A stretch of DNA of 64,000 bases from Pseudomonas sp. FEN. GTDB taxonomy: Bacteria > Pseudomonadota > Gammaproteobacteria > Pseudomonadales > Pseudomonadaceae. The notes under the pieces were generated by a model. That model was not told the DNA's origin. It saw only the letters and a program-made list of their open reading frames with translations, and did not search any database. The stretch covers positions 884,001-948,000 of the forward strand of contig NZ_CAJFDC010000036.1 of NCBI RefSeq assembly GCF_904067045.1, given 5' to 3'. This document shows positions 8,106-16,153 of the stretch, piece by piece (position 1 is the first letter of the stretch; every line of letters begins with the position of its first letter). The position numbers and the translations under genes were made by a program.

Positions 8106-10478
8106 TCAGAACAACCCCAACTGCCCGCCGATCAAGGTGCTGAAATCATCCTGAACAAAGGGCAGGATCGCATCCGCCACCGGCTGTAGCTGCCGGGTGA
8201 TGTAGTGGTCGTAGTCGATCGGCGCGCGGCGTATCTCCAGCGGCTCGGGGCCGGCGAGGGTGATCACGTAGCTGATCCAGCCACCGCTCTGGTACTGCCG
8301 CGGTCGTCCCTGCGCATCGTTGTACTCATCGGCCAGGCGCGCTGCTCGCACATGGGGCGGCACATTGCGTTGATAATCGCCCAACTGGCGGCGCAGGCGC
8401 TTGCGATAGACCAGCCGCTCATCCAGCTCGCCCGCCAGGGTCCGGCGCACGTAGTCGCGCACATAATCCTGATACGGCAGTCGGTCGAAGATGCGCCGAT
8501 ACAGCTCCTGCTGGAACTCCTGGGCCAGAGGCGACCAGTCGCTGCGCACGGTTTCCAGGCCTTTGTAGATCATCTCCCGACTACCGTCGGCACGGCTCAC
8601 CAGACCGGCATAACGTTTCTTGCTGCCCTCCTCGGCCCCACGAATGGTCGGCATCAGGAAGCGGCTGAAATGGGTTTCGAACTGCAACTCCAGAGCACTG
8701 TCCAGCCCGAGCGCCTGTTGCAGGTGCTCGCGCCACCACTGGTTGACCTGCGCCACCAGGCGGCGGCCGATCTGCGCGGCGGCGTCCTCGCTGTGGGCCG
8801 CCTTCAGCCAGACAAAGGTGGAGTCGGTATCGCCATAGATCACCGCGTAGCCCTGGGCTTCGATCAGTTGCCGGGTCCGCCGCATGATCTCGTGGCCGCG
8901 CAGGGTGATCGAGGACGCCAGGCGCGTATCGAAGAAGCGGCAGCCGCTGGAACCGAGCACGCCATAGAAGGCATTCATGATGATCTTCAAGGCCTGGGAC
9001 AACGGCGCATTGTGCTCGCGCTTGGCCGCCTCCCGGCCCTGCCAGACGCTCTCGACGATGGCCGGCAGGCAATGCCGCCTGCGGGAGAAGCGCGCGCCGC
9101 GAAAGCCAGGCAGCGAATCACGGTCGTCGGGATGGCGCAGGCCCTCCACCAGTCCCACCGGGTCGATCAGGAAGGTGCGGATGATCGACGGGTAGAGGCT
9201 TTTGTAATCGAGCACCAGCACCGACTCGTACAAGCCGGGCCGCGAGTCCATGACGAAACCGCCGGGACTGGCTTCGGGAGTGCGCTCACCCAGGTTCGGC
9301 GCAACGAAGCCCTGACGATGCATCAACGGCAGGTAGAGATGGGTGAAGGCCGCCACCGAACCGCCGCTGCGGTCGGCGGGCAGGCCGGTAACCGTGGCGC
9401 GCTCCAGCAGGAAGGTCAGCAACTGGGTCTTGTCGAAGATCCGCGTCACCAGCTCGCAGTCCTTGAGGTTGTAGCGCGCCAGGGCGGGCTTGTCCTCGGC
9501 GAACATGCGGTCGATCTCGTCCATGCGCTGGTATGGGTTGTCGATGGACTTGCCCTCCCCGAGCAGGTGCTGCGCCACGTATTCGAGGCTGAAGGAAGGA
9601 AAGCTCCAGGTCGCCGCGCGCAGGGCCTCGATGCCGTCGATGATCAAGCGGCCGGCGGCCGCCGCGAAGTAATGGGTGTTGCGCGCGCCATTGTCGCGCC
9701 AGCCCATGACATCACCGCCACGGCCCAGGCGCAGCGGCACCTTCAAGCGTTCGGCGTGTTCGTGCAGCACCCGCAGGTCGAACTGCACCAGGTTCCAGCC
9801 GATGATCGCGTCGGGGTCGTGCAGGGCCAGCCAGTCGTTCAGGGCTTCGAGCAAGCCGGCGTGGGTATCGCGGTAGTCGAACTTGAAATCGACCGAGGTG
9901 GCGTCGCCGTTCGGCGGTCCCAGCATATACACCTGGCGCTCGCCACAGCCCTCCAGGGCGATGGAATACAGTTCGCCCTGCATGGTGGTCTCGATATCCA
10001 GCGACACCAGCTTCAAGCGCGGGCGATAGTCCGCCGCCGGTTTCATCTGGGTATCGAGCAGCGGGCCGTCGGGGTTGGCGGTACCGCCGAACTGGACTGG
10101 GGCGGTGATGAAGCGCTCCATCAGATAGCGCTCGGGCGGGCGGATATCGGCTTCGTAGACATCGACGCCGCCCTTGCGCAGCCGCTTTTCGATATTCATC
10201 AACTGCCGGTGTTGCTGGCAATACAGGCCGAGGACCGGGCGGTGATGGAAGTCCAGCAGTTCCAGCGGGCGCAACTCGACCCCACGCTCGCCATGCAACA
10301 AAGCTTCGGCGCGTTGACGATGGGCGGCGGGAATGAAGGCAACGGAAGGTTGCGGCGGCAATCGGACATGCCGGGGACCGTTGTCGGTCGCCAGCCAGAA
10401 CTCGACCTGCGTGCCCGTGGGGGTGTCGCGCCAATGCCGGGTCAGGACAAAACCCTGCTGTAGATCCACCACCCGCAC
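8106..10478 (-). CDS. polB: DNA polymerase II (family B)
   Basis: Damage-tolerant replicative polymerase with 3'-5' proofreading; 790 residues, matching E. coli Pol II (783). Seen in order: the N-terminal block FVLTRHWRDTPTGTQVEFWLATDNGPR, exonuclease motif DIETTMQGEL, family-B region II DYKSLYPSIIRTFLIDPVGL, region III KIIMNAFYGVLGSSG, and region I YGDTDSTF with the catalytic aspartates; it ends QLGLF like E. coli. The first GTG (10476-10478) has little ribosome site; GTG at 10467-10469, preceded by GAGGTG, is a good alternative start. It is usually an SOS gene, but I did not identify a LexA box in the short upstream gap. Confidence 0.97.
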   Translation of the reverse strand: MRVVDLQQGFVLTRHWRDTPTGTQVEFWLATDNGPRHVRLPPQPSVAFIPAAHRQRAEALLHGERGVELRPLELLDFHHRPVLGLYCQQHRQLMNIEKRLRKGGVDVYEADIRPPERYLMERFITAPVQFGGTANPDGPLLDTQMKPAADYRPRLKLVSLDIETTMQGELYSIALEGCGERQVYMLGPPNGDATSVDFKFDYRDTHAGLLEALNDWLALHDPDAIIGWNLVQFDLRVLHEHAERLKVPLRLGRGGDVMGWRDNGARNTHYFAAAAGRLIIDGIEALRAATWSFPSFSLEYVAQHLLGEGKSIDNPYQRMDEIDRMFAEDKPALARYNLKDCELVTRIFDKTQLLTFLLERATVTGLPADRSGGSVAAFTHLYLPLMHRQGFVAPNLGERTPEASPGGFVMDSRPGLYESVLVLDYKSLYPSIIRTFLIDPVGLVEGLRHPDDRDSLPGFRGARFSRRRHCLPAIVESVWQGREAAKREHNAPLSQALKIIMNAFYGVLGSSGCRFFDTRLASSITLRGHEIMRRTRQLIEAQGYAVIYGDTDSTFVWLKAAHSEDAAAQIGRRLVAQVNQWWREHLQQALGLDSALELQFETHFSRFLMPTIRGAEEGSKKRYAGLVSRADGSREMIYKGLETVRSDWSPLAQEFQQELYRRIFDRLPYQDYVRDYVRRTLAGELDERLVYRKRLRRQLGDYQRNVPPHVRAARLADEYNDAQGRPRQYQSGGWISYVITLAGPEPLEIRRAPIDYDHYITRQLQPVADAILPFVQDDFSTLIGGQLGLF

Positions 10479-10514
10479 CTCGAAAGCATTTTCAGGCGGA
10501 TGATTCTACGCGCC

Positions 10515-10589
10515 CTGACCGGTCAGGTGTGTGGGAGTGGCGCTTGTTGGATCGCGGCACTACGGCGATCCAACAAGCGCCGCTCCCAC
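10515..10589. repeat. 14-bp palindrome and 24-bp inverted repeat between polB and mmsB
   Basis: CCTGACCGGTCAGG (10515-10528) is a perfect palindrome. Immediately after it, arms at 10531-10554 and 10566-10589 are complementary over 24 bases with one mismatch and an 11-base loop. The arm core GGCGCTTGTTGGATCG differs from the other REP types in the window. It may act as a terminator or REP-like element for mmsB transcripts. Confidence 0.85.
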
Positions 10590-10593
10590 AGGC

Positions 10594-11478
10594 CTACGGT
10601 TTGCGATAGGTATTGATGATCGCCGAGAAATCCTTGCCGCCTTCCCCGCGCAGACTCATCGCCTGGTAAAGCTGCTGCGCCACCGCGCCGAGCACCACCG
10701 GCTGATGCGCCTGACGCGCCGCTTCCGTCGCCAGCCCCAGGTCCTTCAACATCAACTCGGCACCGAAACCGCCGGTATAGCCGCGCGATGCCGGCGCCGT
10801 CTCGACGATCCCCGGCCAGGGGTTATAGATTTCCGAACTCCAGCAGCGCCCGGTGGAACTGTTGATGACCCCGGCCAGCACCTGGGTGTCGATCCCCAGC
10901 GCCGCGCCAAGGGCCATGGCTTCACTGACCCCGACCATGGAAATGCCCAGCAGCAGGTTGTTGCAGATCTTGGCGATCTGCCCGGTGCCCACTTCGCCGC
11001 AATGGACGATATTGCGCCCCATTTGCGCCAAAACCGGTTGCACGGCGGTGAACAGCTCCAGGGATGCCCCGACCATGAAGGTCAGGGTCCCGGCCGTGGC
11101 GCCGCCGGTACCACCGGACACCGGCGCATCGCCCATCGCCACACCCTGTTTGGCCGCGGCCGCAGCCACATCCCTGACGGTCTGCGGATCGATAGTGCTG
11201 CAATCCAGCGCCGACACGCCCCGGCCAATACCGGCCAGCACCCCATCCTCGCCCAGCCAGACGCTGCGCACATGGGCCGCCGCCGGCAGCATGCTGATCA
11301 CCAGCTCACAGCCCTGGGCGGCGCTTTTCGGCGACTCGCTGATTGTCCCGCCGAGGGCCGCCAGCTCCTCCAGCACGGTCTTGTTCAGGTCGAACAGATT
11401 CAGGCTGTGCCCGGCCTTGATCAGGTTGCGCGCCATCGGCGCGCCCATGTTGCCCAAGCCGATAAATGCAATCTTCAT
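10594..11478 (-). CDS. mmsB: 3-hydroxyisobutyrate dehydrogenase
   Basis: Oxidises 3-hydroxyisobutyrate to methylmalonate semialdehyde with NAD+ in valine breakdown; cytoplasmic. The 294-residue protein begins MKIAFIGLGNMGAPMARNLIKAGH (Rossmann glycines), has the substrate loop DAPVSGGTGGATAGTLTFMVG, the catalytic lysine in GQIAKICNNLLLG, and the C-terminal cofactor lysine region FGAELMLKDLGLA. It lies 14 bp downstream of mmsA on the same strand, so the two form an operon whose product and substrate are consecutive pathway intermediates. Confidence 0.95.
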   Translation of the reverse strand: MKIAFIGLGNMGAPMARNLIKAGHSLNLFDLNKTVLEELAALGGTISESPKSAAQGCELVISMLPAAAHVRSVWLGEDGVLAGIGRGVSALDCSTIDPQTVRDVAAAAAKQGVAMGDAPVSGGTGGATAGTLTFMVGASLELFTAVQPVLAQMGRNIVHCGEVGTGQIAKICNNLLLGISMVGVSEAMALGAALGIDTQVLAGVINSSTGRCWSSEIYNPWPGIVETAPASRGYTGGFGAELMLKDLGLATEAARQAHQPVVLGAVAQQLYQAMSLRGEGGKDFSAIINTYRKP

Positions 11479-11492
11479 GGCAGCTTCCTCAC

Positions 11493-13016
11493 TCAGCGCA
11501 GATTGATGGTGGTGTTCACACCGTGGTTGACACTGTCATCGTCGAACCAGCGACTGGTGACCGTCTTGGTCTGAGTGTAGAACTGCACCACCTGCTTGCC
11601 GTAAGGCCCGAGATCGCCGAGCTTGGAACCGCGCGAACCGGTGAAGCTGAAGAACGGCACCGGCACCGGGATCGGGATATTGATGCCGACCTGGCCGACA
11701 TCGATTTCGCTCTGGAACTTGCGCGCCGAGGCGCCGCTCTGGGTGAACAGGCCAGTGCCGTTGCCGAACGGGTTGGCGTTGACCAGGGCAATCGCCTCGT
11801 CAAGGGTGTCGACTTCCAGCACCAGCAGCACCGGGCCGAAGATTTCCTGGGTGTAGATCTGCATGTCGGTGGTCACCCCGGAGAACAGGGTCGGGCCGAC
11901 GAAGTTGCCGTGTTCGAAGCCCGGCACCTTGATGTCGCGACCGTCCAGCTCGAGCTTGGCGCCTTCCTTGATACCGCTTTCGATCAGCCCCAGCACCCGC
12001 TCTTTCGCCCGTTTGGAAATCAGCGGGCCGACATCGGTGCCCGGCTCACTACCGGCATTGACCTTGAGTTTCAGCGCCAGGGCCTTGAGGTCCGGCAGCC
12101 ATTGTTTCGCCGCGCCCACCAGCACCACCACCGAGGTGGCCATGCAACGCTGGCCGGCCGCGCCGAAACCGGCGCCGACCAGGGCATTGAGGGTCTGTTC
12201 GCGGTTGGCATCGGGCAGCACCACGGCGTGGTTCTTCGCCCCCATCATCGACTGCACGCGCTTGCCGTGACGGCCGGCGAGGTCGTAGACATGGGTACCG
12301 ACGGCGGTCGAACCGACAAAGGAAACGGCCTTGATGTCCTTGTGGGTGCACAGCGCATCCACCACATCCTTGCCGCCATGCACCACGTTCAGCACGCCCG
12401 GCGGCACCCCGGCTTCCAGCGCCAGTTCCACCAGCAGCAAGGTCGACAGCGGGTCCTGCTCGGATGGCTTGAGGACGAAGGTGTTGCCGCAGGCAATCGC
12501 CATCGGGAACATCCACAGCGGAATCATCGCCGGGAAGTTGAACGGGGTGATCCCGGCGCAGACACCGATGGGCTGGCGCAGGGTGTAGGTATCGACACCG
12601 CCGGCGACGTTCTCGGCGAACTCGCCCATTTGCAGGGTACCGATGGAGCAAGCGTGTTCCACCACTTCCAGGCCGCGGAAGATATCGCCTTCGGCGTCGG
12701 CAATGGTCTTGCCCTGTTCGGCGCTGAGGACCACGGCGATGCGTTTGGAGTGTTCGCGGATCAGCGCTTGCAGCTTGAGCATGATGCGCATGCGCGCGCC
12801 GATGGGGGTCAGCTTCCAGGTCTGGAAGGCGCGATGGGCGGCGGCGATGGCGGCGTCCACTTCATCGGCGGTGGCGAAGGGAACCTTGGCCAGGACTTCC
12901 TGGGTCGCCGGGTTGACGATGTCATGCCATTCCTGGGTTTTGGATTCGACCCACTGGCCATCGATCAGCAACTTGGCGGTCTTGAGCGTGGTGTCGGGCT
13001 TGAGAGAAACGTTCAT
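11493..13016 (-). CDS. mmsA: CoA-acylating methylmalonate-semialdehyde dehydrogenase
   Basis: Converts methylmalonate (or malonate) semialdehyde to propionyl-CoA (or acetyl-CoA) with NAD+, ending the distal valine pathway. The 507-residue protein has the ALDH6 layout: the NAD-binding region with ITPFNFPAMIPLWMFPMAIACGNTFVLKPSE (residues 156-186), SFVGSTAVG, and the catalytic Cys291 in GFGAAGQRCMATS. The start at 13016 has AGGAG 8 bases upstream, whereas the longer frame to 13259 would overlap the divergent LysR. It is first in the mmsAB operon and faces a LysR gene across a palindromic operator. Confidence 0.96.
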   Translation of the reverse strand: MNVSLKPDTTLKTAKLLIDGQWVESKTQEWHDIVNPATQEVLAKVPFATADEVDAAIAAAHRAFQTWKLTPIGARMRIMLKLQALIREHSKRIAVVLSAEQGKTIADAEGDIFRGLEVVEHACSIGTLQMGEFAENVAGGVDTYTLRQPIGVCAGITPFNFPAMIPLWMFPMAIACGNTFVLKPSEQDPLSTLLLVELALEAGVPPGVLNVVHGGKDVVDALCTHKDIKAVSFVGSTAVGTHVYDLAGRHGKRVQSMMGAKNHAVVLPDANREQTLNALVGAGFGAAGQRCMATSVVVLVGAAKQWLPDLKALALKLKVNAGSEPGTDVGPLISKRAKERVLGLIESGIKEGAKLELDGRDIKVPGFEHGNFVGPTLFSGVTTDMQIYTQEIFGPVLLVLEVDTLDEAIALVNANPFGNGTGLFTQSGASARKFQSEIDVGQVGINIPIPVPVPFFSFTGSRGSKLGDLGPYGKQVVQFYTQTKTVTSRWFDDDSVNHGVNTTINLR

Positions 13017-13117
13017 TGAAGTCTCCTGAATTATTGTAGGGGCGAATCCTGGACGGGCGGTCCGAAACGGGCGAGGCAGCGCCCGAGCATGGTGACTGGA
13101 CTGTTTTTGGAGTATAG

Positions 13118-13146
13118 ATGTGCGTTCTTCTAATAAGAATGCACAT
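13118..13146. promoter_or_regulatory. Palindromic operator between mmsA and its divergent LysR
   Basis: Two 12-base arms, ATGTGCGTTCTT (13118-13129) and AAGAATGCACAT (13135-13146), are inverted repeats with one mismatch and a 5-base spacer. The site begins 102 bp upstream of mmsA and ends 16 bp before the LysR start codon, as expected for an autoregulating LysR. Confidence 0.7.
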
Positions 13147-13161
13147 AAAAACCGGACCAAC

Positions 13162-14109
13162 ATGCAAAAAAACATCACGTCTTTGGGTTCATTGAACTGG
13201 GACGACCTGAAGTTTTTCCTCGAGGTCGCCCGTACCCGCAAGGCCAGCAGCGCAGCCAAGCGCCTTGGAGTGGACTACACCACGGTGTCGCGACGCATCA
13301 GCTCACTGGAGGGTGCACTGGGCACCTTGCTGTTCGAGAAATCGCGGACCAATGGCTTTGTGCTGACCGCCGAGGGCCAGCGCTTGCTGGGCTATGCGGA
13401 GTCCATCGAAAGCACCTTGCACATGGCTTGCGAGCAAGTCTCCGGGTCTGGGGTGGCGCTGTCGGGGCATGTGCGGATGGGCTGCACGGAGGGTTTCGGC
13501 AGCTTTTTCATCACCCCGCAGTTGAGTCACTTCGTCGACGCCTACCCGGCGATTTCCGTCGATATCCTGCCGTTGCCGCACTTCATCAGCCTGTCCAAGC
13601 GCGAGGCGGATATCGTCATTGCCCTGGAGCGTCCGGAGCATGGGCCGTATGTGTGCTGCAAGCTGTGCGACTACCGTTTGCAGCTGTATGCGACCCAGGC
13701 GTATCTGGACCAGCACCCACCGATCCGCCGGGCCAGCGACCTGGGGCGGCATCAGTTTGTCAGCTATGTCGACGACCTGGCGTTCAGCAACGAACTGCTG
13801 TACCTGGCCAATGCCCTGCCGAATGCCACGGCCAACCTGCGCAGCACCAGCGTGATCGCGCAGTTCGTCGCGGCGCAACAGGGCCGGGCGCTGGCGATCC
13901 TGCCGTGTTTCCTCGCGGCCCAGGATCCGAGGTTGCTGCCGGTGCTGGCAGATGAGGTGAATATTACCCGGCAGTTCTGGATGTACTGCCGGGAGGATTT
14001 GCGCAAGCTGAAGCGCATTACCTTGTTGTGGGATTACATTCGGGATGTGACGGAGCGCAATCAGGCGCTGTTGATGGGGGAAACGCGGAGCATGGTTTTC
14101 CACGATTGA
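13162..14109 (+). CDS. LysR-family regulator, probable mmsAB regulator
   Basis: A 315-residue regulator beginning MQKNITSLGSLNWDDLKFFLEVARTRKASSAAKRLGVDYTTVSRRISSLE, the winged helix-turn-helix of the LysR subgroup with an NWDDL start. The effector domain follows to the C-terminus. I take the ATG at 13162; the frame extends upstream to 13120, but that stretch overlaps the operator palindrome. It is divergent from mmsAB, so it probably regulates valine catabolism. In P. aeruginosa mmsAB is controlled by the AraC-type MmsR, so a LysR here would be a different solution (established for MmsR, inferred here). Confidence 0.9.
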   Translation: MQKNITSLGSLNWDDLKFFLEVARTRKASSAAKRLGVDYTTVSRRISSLEGALGTLLFEKSRTNGFVLTAEGQRLLGYAESIESTLHMACEQVSGSGVALSGHVRMGCTEGFGSFFITPQLSHFVDAYPAISVDILPLPHFISLSKREADIVIALERPEHGPYVCCKLCDYRLQLYATQAYLDQHPPIRRASDLGRHQFVSYVDDLAFSNELLYLANALPNATANLRSTSVIAQFVAAQQGRALAILPCFLAAQDPRLLPVLADEVNITRQFWMYCREDLRKLKRITLLWDYIRDVTERNQALLMGETRSMVFHD

Positions 14110-14314
14110 GACCGGGTGCGATCCCTTGTCGGAGCTGGCTTGCCGGCGATGGCGTCATTGCGGGCGACTCAAGCCTCCAGGGCCCCATCGCAGGCAAGCG
14201 CAATTCGGCACCGCGGAAGAAGTCTTCACTCAGCTCAGGGATTTCGCTGGTGTCGATATCCTGGTCGTTCAGCTTGGCCAGGTGCTCCCAGTCAGTTTTC
14301 GATGTTTTCGACAT
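14018..14314 (-). CDS. BrnA-like orphan antitoxin with read-through C-terminus
   Basis: The first 41 of 98 residues, MSKTSKTDWEHLAKLNDQ then DIDTSEIPELSEDFFRGAELRLP, match the core of the BrnA antitoxin family (DWxxL..DxDIDtSdIPxLxxxFFxxAxLRxP), the DNA-binding partner of BrnT toxins. AGGAGG lies 9 bases before the ATG at 14312-14314, a strong ribosome site. After RLP, where BrnA proteins normally end within a few residues, the frame has no stop and runs through a REP element and into the 3' end of the LysR gene on the other strand. No BrnT-like frame is adjacent. I infer a remnant or solitary antitoxin whose tail was replaced by the REP. Confidence 0.65.
   Translation of the reverse strand: MSKTSKTDWEHLAKLNDQDIDTSEIPELSEDFFRGAELRLPAMGPWRLESPAMTPSPASQLRQGIAPGLNRGKPCSAFPPSTAPDCAPSHPECNPTTR
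14121..14204. repeat. REP element inside the antitoxin-like gene
   Basis: Inverted arms GGAGCTGGCTTGCCGGCGATGG (about 14129-14150, given here only as its REP core TGGCTTGCC) and CCCATCGCAGGCAAGC (about 14183-14198) flank a short spacer. Confidence 0.7.
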
Positions 14315-14384
14315 AGTATTTGGCCTCCTGTTTGGAAGGTTTTCGGGCAGACCAGATGCTCGGCAAGACAGGACGCGATCCCTT

Positions 14385-14447
14385 GTAGGAGCAGGGCTTG
14401 CCCGCGAAGGGGCCCTCAAGATCGCTAAAAGCTTCGCGGGCAAGCCA
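14385..14447. repeat. REP pair between the antitoxin-like gene and the 94-aa gene
   Basis: GGCTTGCCCGCGAAGGGGCC (14395-14414) is followed by GCTTCGCGGGCAAGCC (14431-14446), a close inverted pair of the common Pseudomonas REP type. Confidence 0.8.
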
Positions 14448-14489
14448 CACTCAGGTTGTGTGGTGTTTTCAGATCCGCGTTTTTTCCGA

Positions 14490-14774
14490 TCAGGCCTGCA
14501 AGGCACTTGGCTGACGATCCGTGAATCGCCCCTGCATTGCATCCAACGCATCGCAGCCATCCTGCAACAACAGATAGGCCGCTGAGGCGAAGTGTTGAAG
14601 ATCGCGGTCGCAGGTATTGCCAATGCTCATGCAGGTTAGGCTGTGGCTCAGGTCTCGAGCTGACTTCAGACGCTGTATGGCAAATTCGTAGAGGTTGCGC
14701 ACCGGGACATCGAGCTTGAGGTAGAGCACCGGGGCGTCAGTGAGGTTGCTTTGTAGCGGGTGGAAATTGGTCAT
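14490..14774 (-). CDS. Hypothetical protein, 94 aa
   Basis: I cannot assign a family with confidence. The 94-residue protein MTNFHPLQSNLTDAPVLYLKLDVPVRNLYEF is followed by a helical part (AIQRLKSARDLSHSLTCMSIGN, then ASAAYLLLQDGCDALDAMQ). It resembles the small alpha-helical DUF3077-type proteins common in Pseudomonas, but I am not sure. GGAG lies 9 bases before the ATG at 14772-14774. The upstream leader can form nested hairpins, one arm of which ends directly at the ribosome site, so translation may be controlled by RNA structure. Confidence 0.65.
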   Translation of the reverse strand: MTNFHPLQSNLTDAPVLYLKLDVPVRNLYEFAIQRLKSARDLSHSLTCMSIGNTCDRDLQHFASAAYLLLQDGCDALDAMQGRFTDRQPSALQA

Positions 14775-15141
14775 GGTGTAACTCCGTAATAGTCATAGAG
14801 TCACCAACATCTGCGGCTAAACAAACGAGGGTGGCAGCTGTACGCGGGTTAGCCGACCGGGGACTATTACGAAACCCGGCACACCCGCAGGTGTCCCACG
14901 CACAGCCGCCATAACAAAAAACCAGGCAGCAAAAAAGCCACCAATATCATAAGGCGCTTATGCGTTTCGTAACAGTTTCGATCGGCTAAGACCGGTCACC
15001 GATTCGTCGATGACCACCGAACTATAGTTCAGTGACTCGCCGAATAGCTGCCGCTTTTACACCCTGAAATACGTGCCAGTACCGCTGCCAGCGCTGGCAC
15101 TTTTACTCCCCGCGACAAGGCTTTCAGCCTTGCAGAACAGC
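14775..15141 (-). promoter_or_regulatory. Structured leader / gene-free region upstream of the 94-aa gene
   Basis: No gene seen. Nested inverted repeats: CGTAATAGTC (14785-14794) pairs exactly with GACTATTACG (14862-14871), and inside it CGGCTAA (14814-14820) pairs with TTAGCCG (14849-14855). Next to them ACACC/GGTGT (14881-14894) forms a small hairpin. The outer stem abuts the ribosome site GGAG of the 94-aa gene on the minus strand. The layout recalls phage C4-type antisense RNAs, a weak comparison from memory. Farther right lie the perfect palindrome GAACTATAGTTC (15019-15030) and hairpins at 15086-15100 and 15117-15131. Confidence 0.5.
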
Positions 15142-16032
15142 TCAGACACCCGCCAACTTCAACCGCCGCGCATGCTCGACAAACAAGCGGATCGGCTCCG
15201 CGCCCTTGCCCACCAGTCCGAACGACTGGTTGACGATATCGAAGTGATCCAGCGGATAGTCATCACCGATCACCGTCCCCAGATGCGAGCTGTTGCGGCC
15301 GACCATGCCGTCACACTGCCCGGCCTCGCGCACGAAGGTTTTGGCGAACAGCCGGCAACTGCGGTTGGTACCATCGAACAGGTTGCGCCCGCGATCCGTG
15401 ATTCCTGGCTGCAAGATCCCGGACCAGGAGTAGTAACGCACCCCATTCACCAACTCATCGCCCTGCCCGCCCCAGCTCCGCGGCAACCCCTGCGGATATT
15501 GCCGATTGAACAGCGCGACGCCTTCGCTGGTCAGCGACTGGTGTGACGCCGGCAAATCCATGGGCAGGCGCAGCCCGTAATGGCCAGTGTCCAACCAGCC
15601 CATCACACGCGCCACGGCACACAGCAACAGGCTGAGCAGACGAGCACTCAGCCCCTCGCGCGGGTAGTGCTTGTCAAAATAATCCGCCAGTTCCGAGCCA
15701 TGGTTGGGGCCGGCCACCGAGGTCACCGAGGCCACCCACTCCGGTCGTTTCGCCGCTGCATAACGAGCGGTCAGCGCGCCCTGGCTATGGCCGATCAGGT
15801 TGACCTTGTCGGCCCCGGTATCGCGACGGATCTGCTCGATCCGTGCCAATAACTGTTCACCACGAACCTCGCTGGAATGCAGCGGCGACACCGCCACCGG
15901 AAACACCTGCGCGCCACCACGACGCAATGCCGGAACAATCCCATACCAATAGGGGAAAAACACCAGGCGAACAAAGCCGAGCATGCCCGGCACCAGCACC
16001 AGCGGATAACGTGTAGCAGTCTCTTGCGGCAT
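15142..16032 (-). CDS. Triacylglycerol lipase, family I.1-like, without signal peptide
   Basis: A 296-residue alpha/beta hydrolase. The oxyanion region is YPLVLVPGMLGF (residues 9-20), the nucleophile is Ser83 in IGHSQG, and the probable Asp241 (CDGMVG) and His263 (LDHFDIVNQ) complete the triad. It resembles the Pseudomonas family I lipases that need a Lif foldase, but the N-terminus shows no secretion signal and no foldase gene is near. Where P. aeruginosa LipA has a disulfide cysteine (GTCSSHLG, from memory) this protein reads GRNSSHLG. Together these suggest a cytoplasmic or non-classically exported esterase/lipase. Start could also be 16047. Confidence 0.85.
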   Translation of the reverse strand: MPQETATRYPLVLVPGMLGFVRLVFFPYWYGIVPALRRGGAQVFPVAVSPLHSSEVRGEQLLARIEQIRRDTGADKVNLIGHSQGALTARYAAAKRPEWVASVTSVAGPNHGSELADYFDKHYPREGLSARLLSLLLCAVARVMGWLDTGHYGLRLPMDLPASHQSLTSEGVALFNRQYPQGLPRSWGGQGDELVNGVRYYSWSGILQPGITDRGRNLFDGTNRSCRLFAKTFVREAGQCDGMVGRNSSHLGTVIGDDYPLDHFDIVNQSFGLVGKGAEPIRLFVEHARRLKLAGV

Positions 16033-16153
16033 TCCGTGAGCATCCATGTAGGTCAAGCGCCAAAGTCTGGTTGCACTGCGCAAGTCAAAGCATCGGCATT
16101 GAAGATGACAAATGCATTGTGGTGAGCGGGCCTGCCGGTGTCCGCTCAGGCTT

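Noticed and set aside
7969..8154. 61-codon plus-strand gene
   Set aside because: No ribosome site, overlaps the end of polB, composition not protein-like.
8205..10463. 752-codon open frame antisense to polB
   Set aside because: Polymerase II motifs on the minus strand are unmistakable; the plus-strand frame is open only because of G+C-rich codon use and has no recognisable domain.
14018..14623. 201-aa version of the antitoxin-like protein
   Set aside because: The first 103 codons read through a REP and lack a ribosome site; AGGAGG marks the start at 14314.
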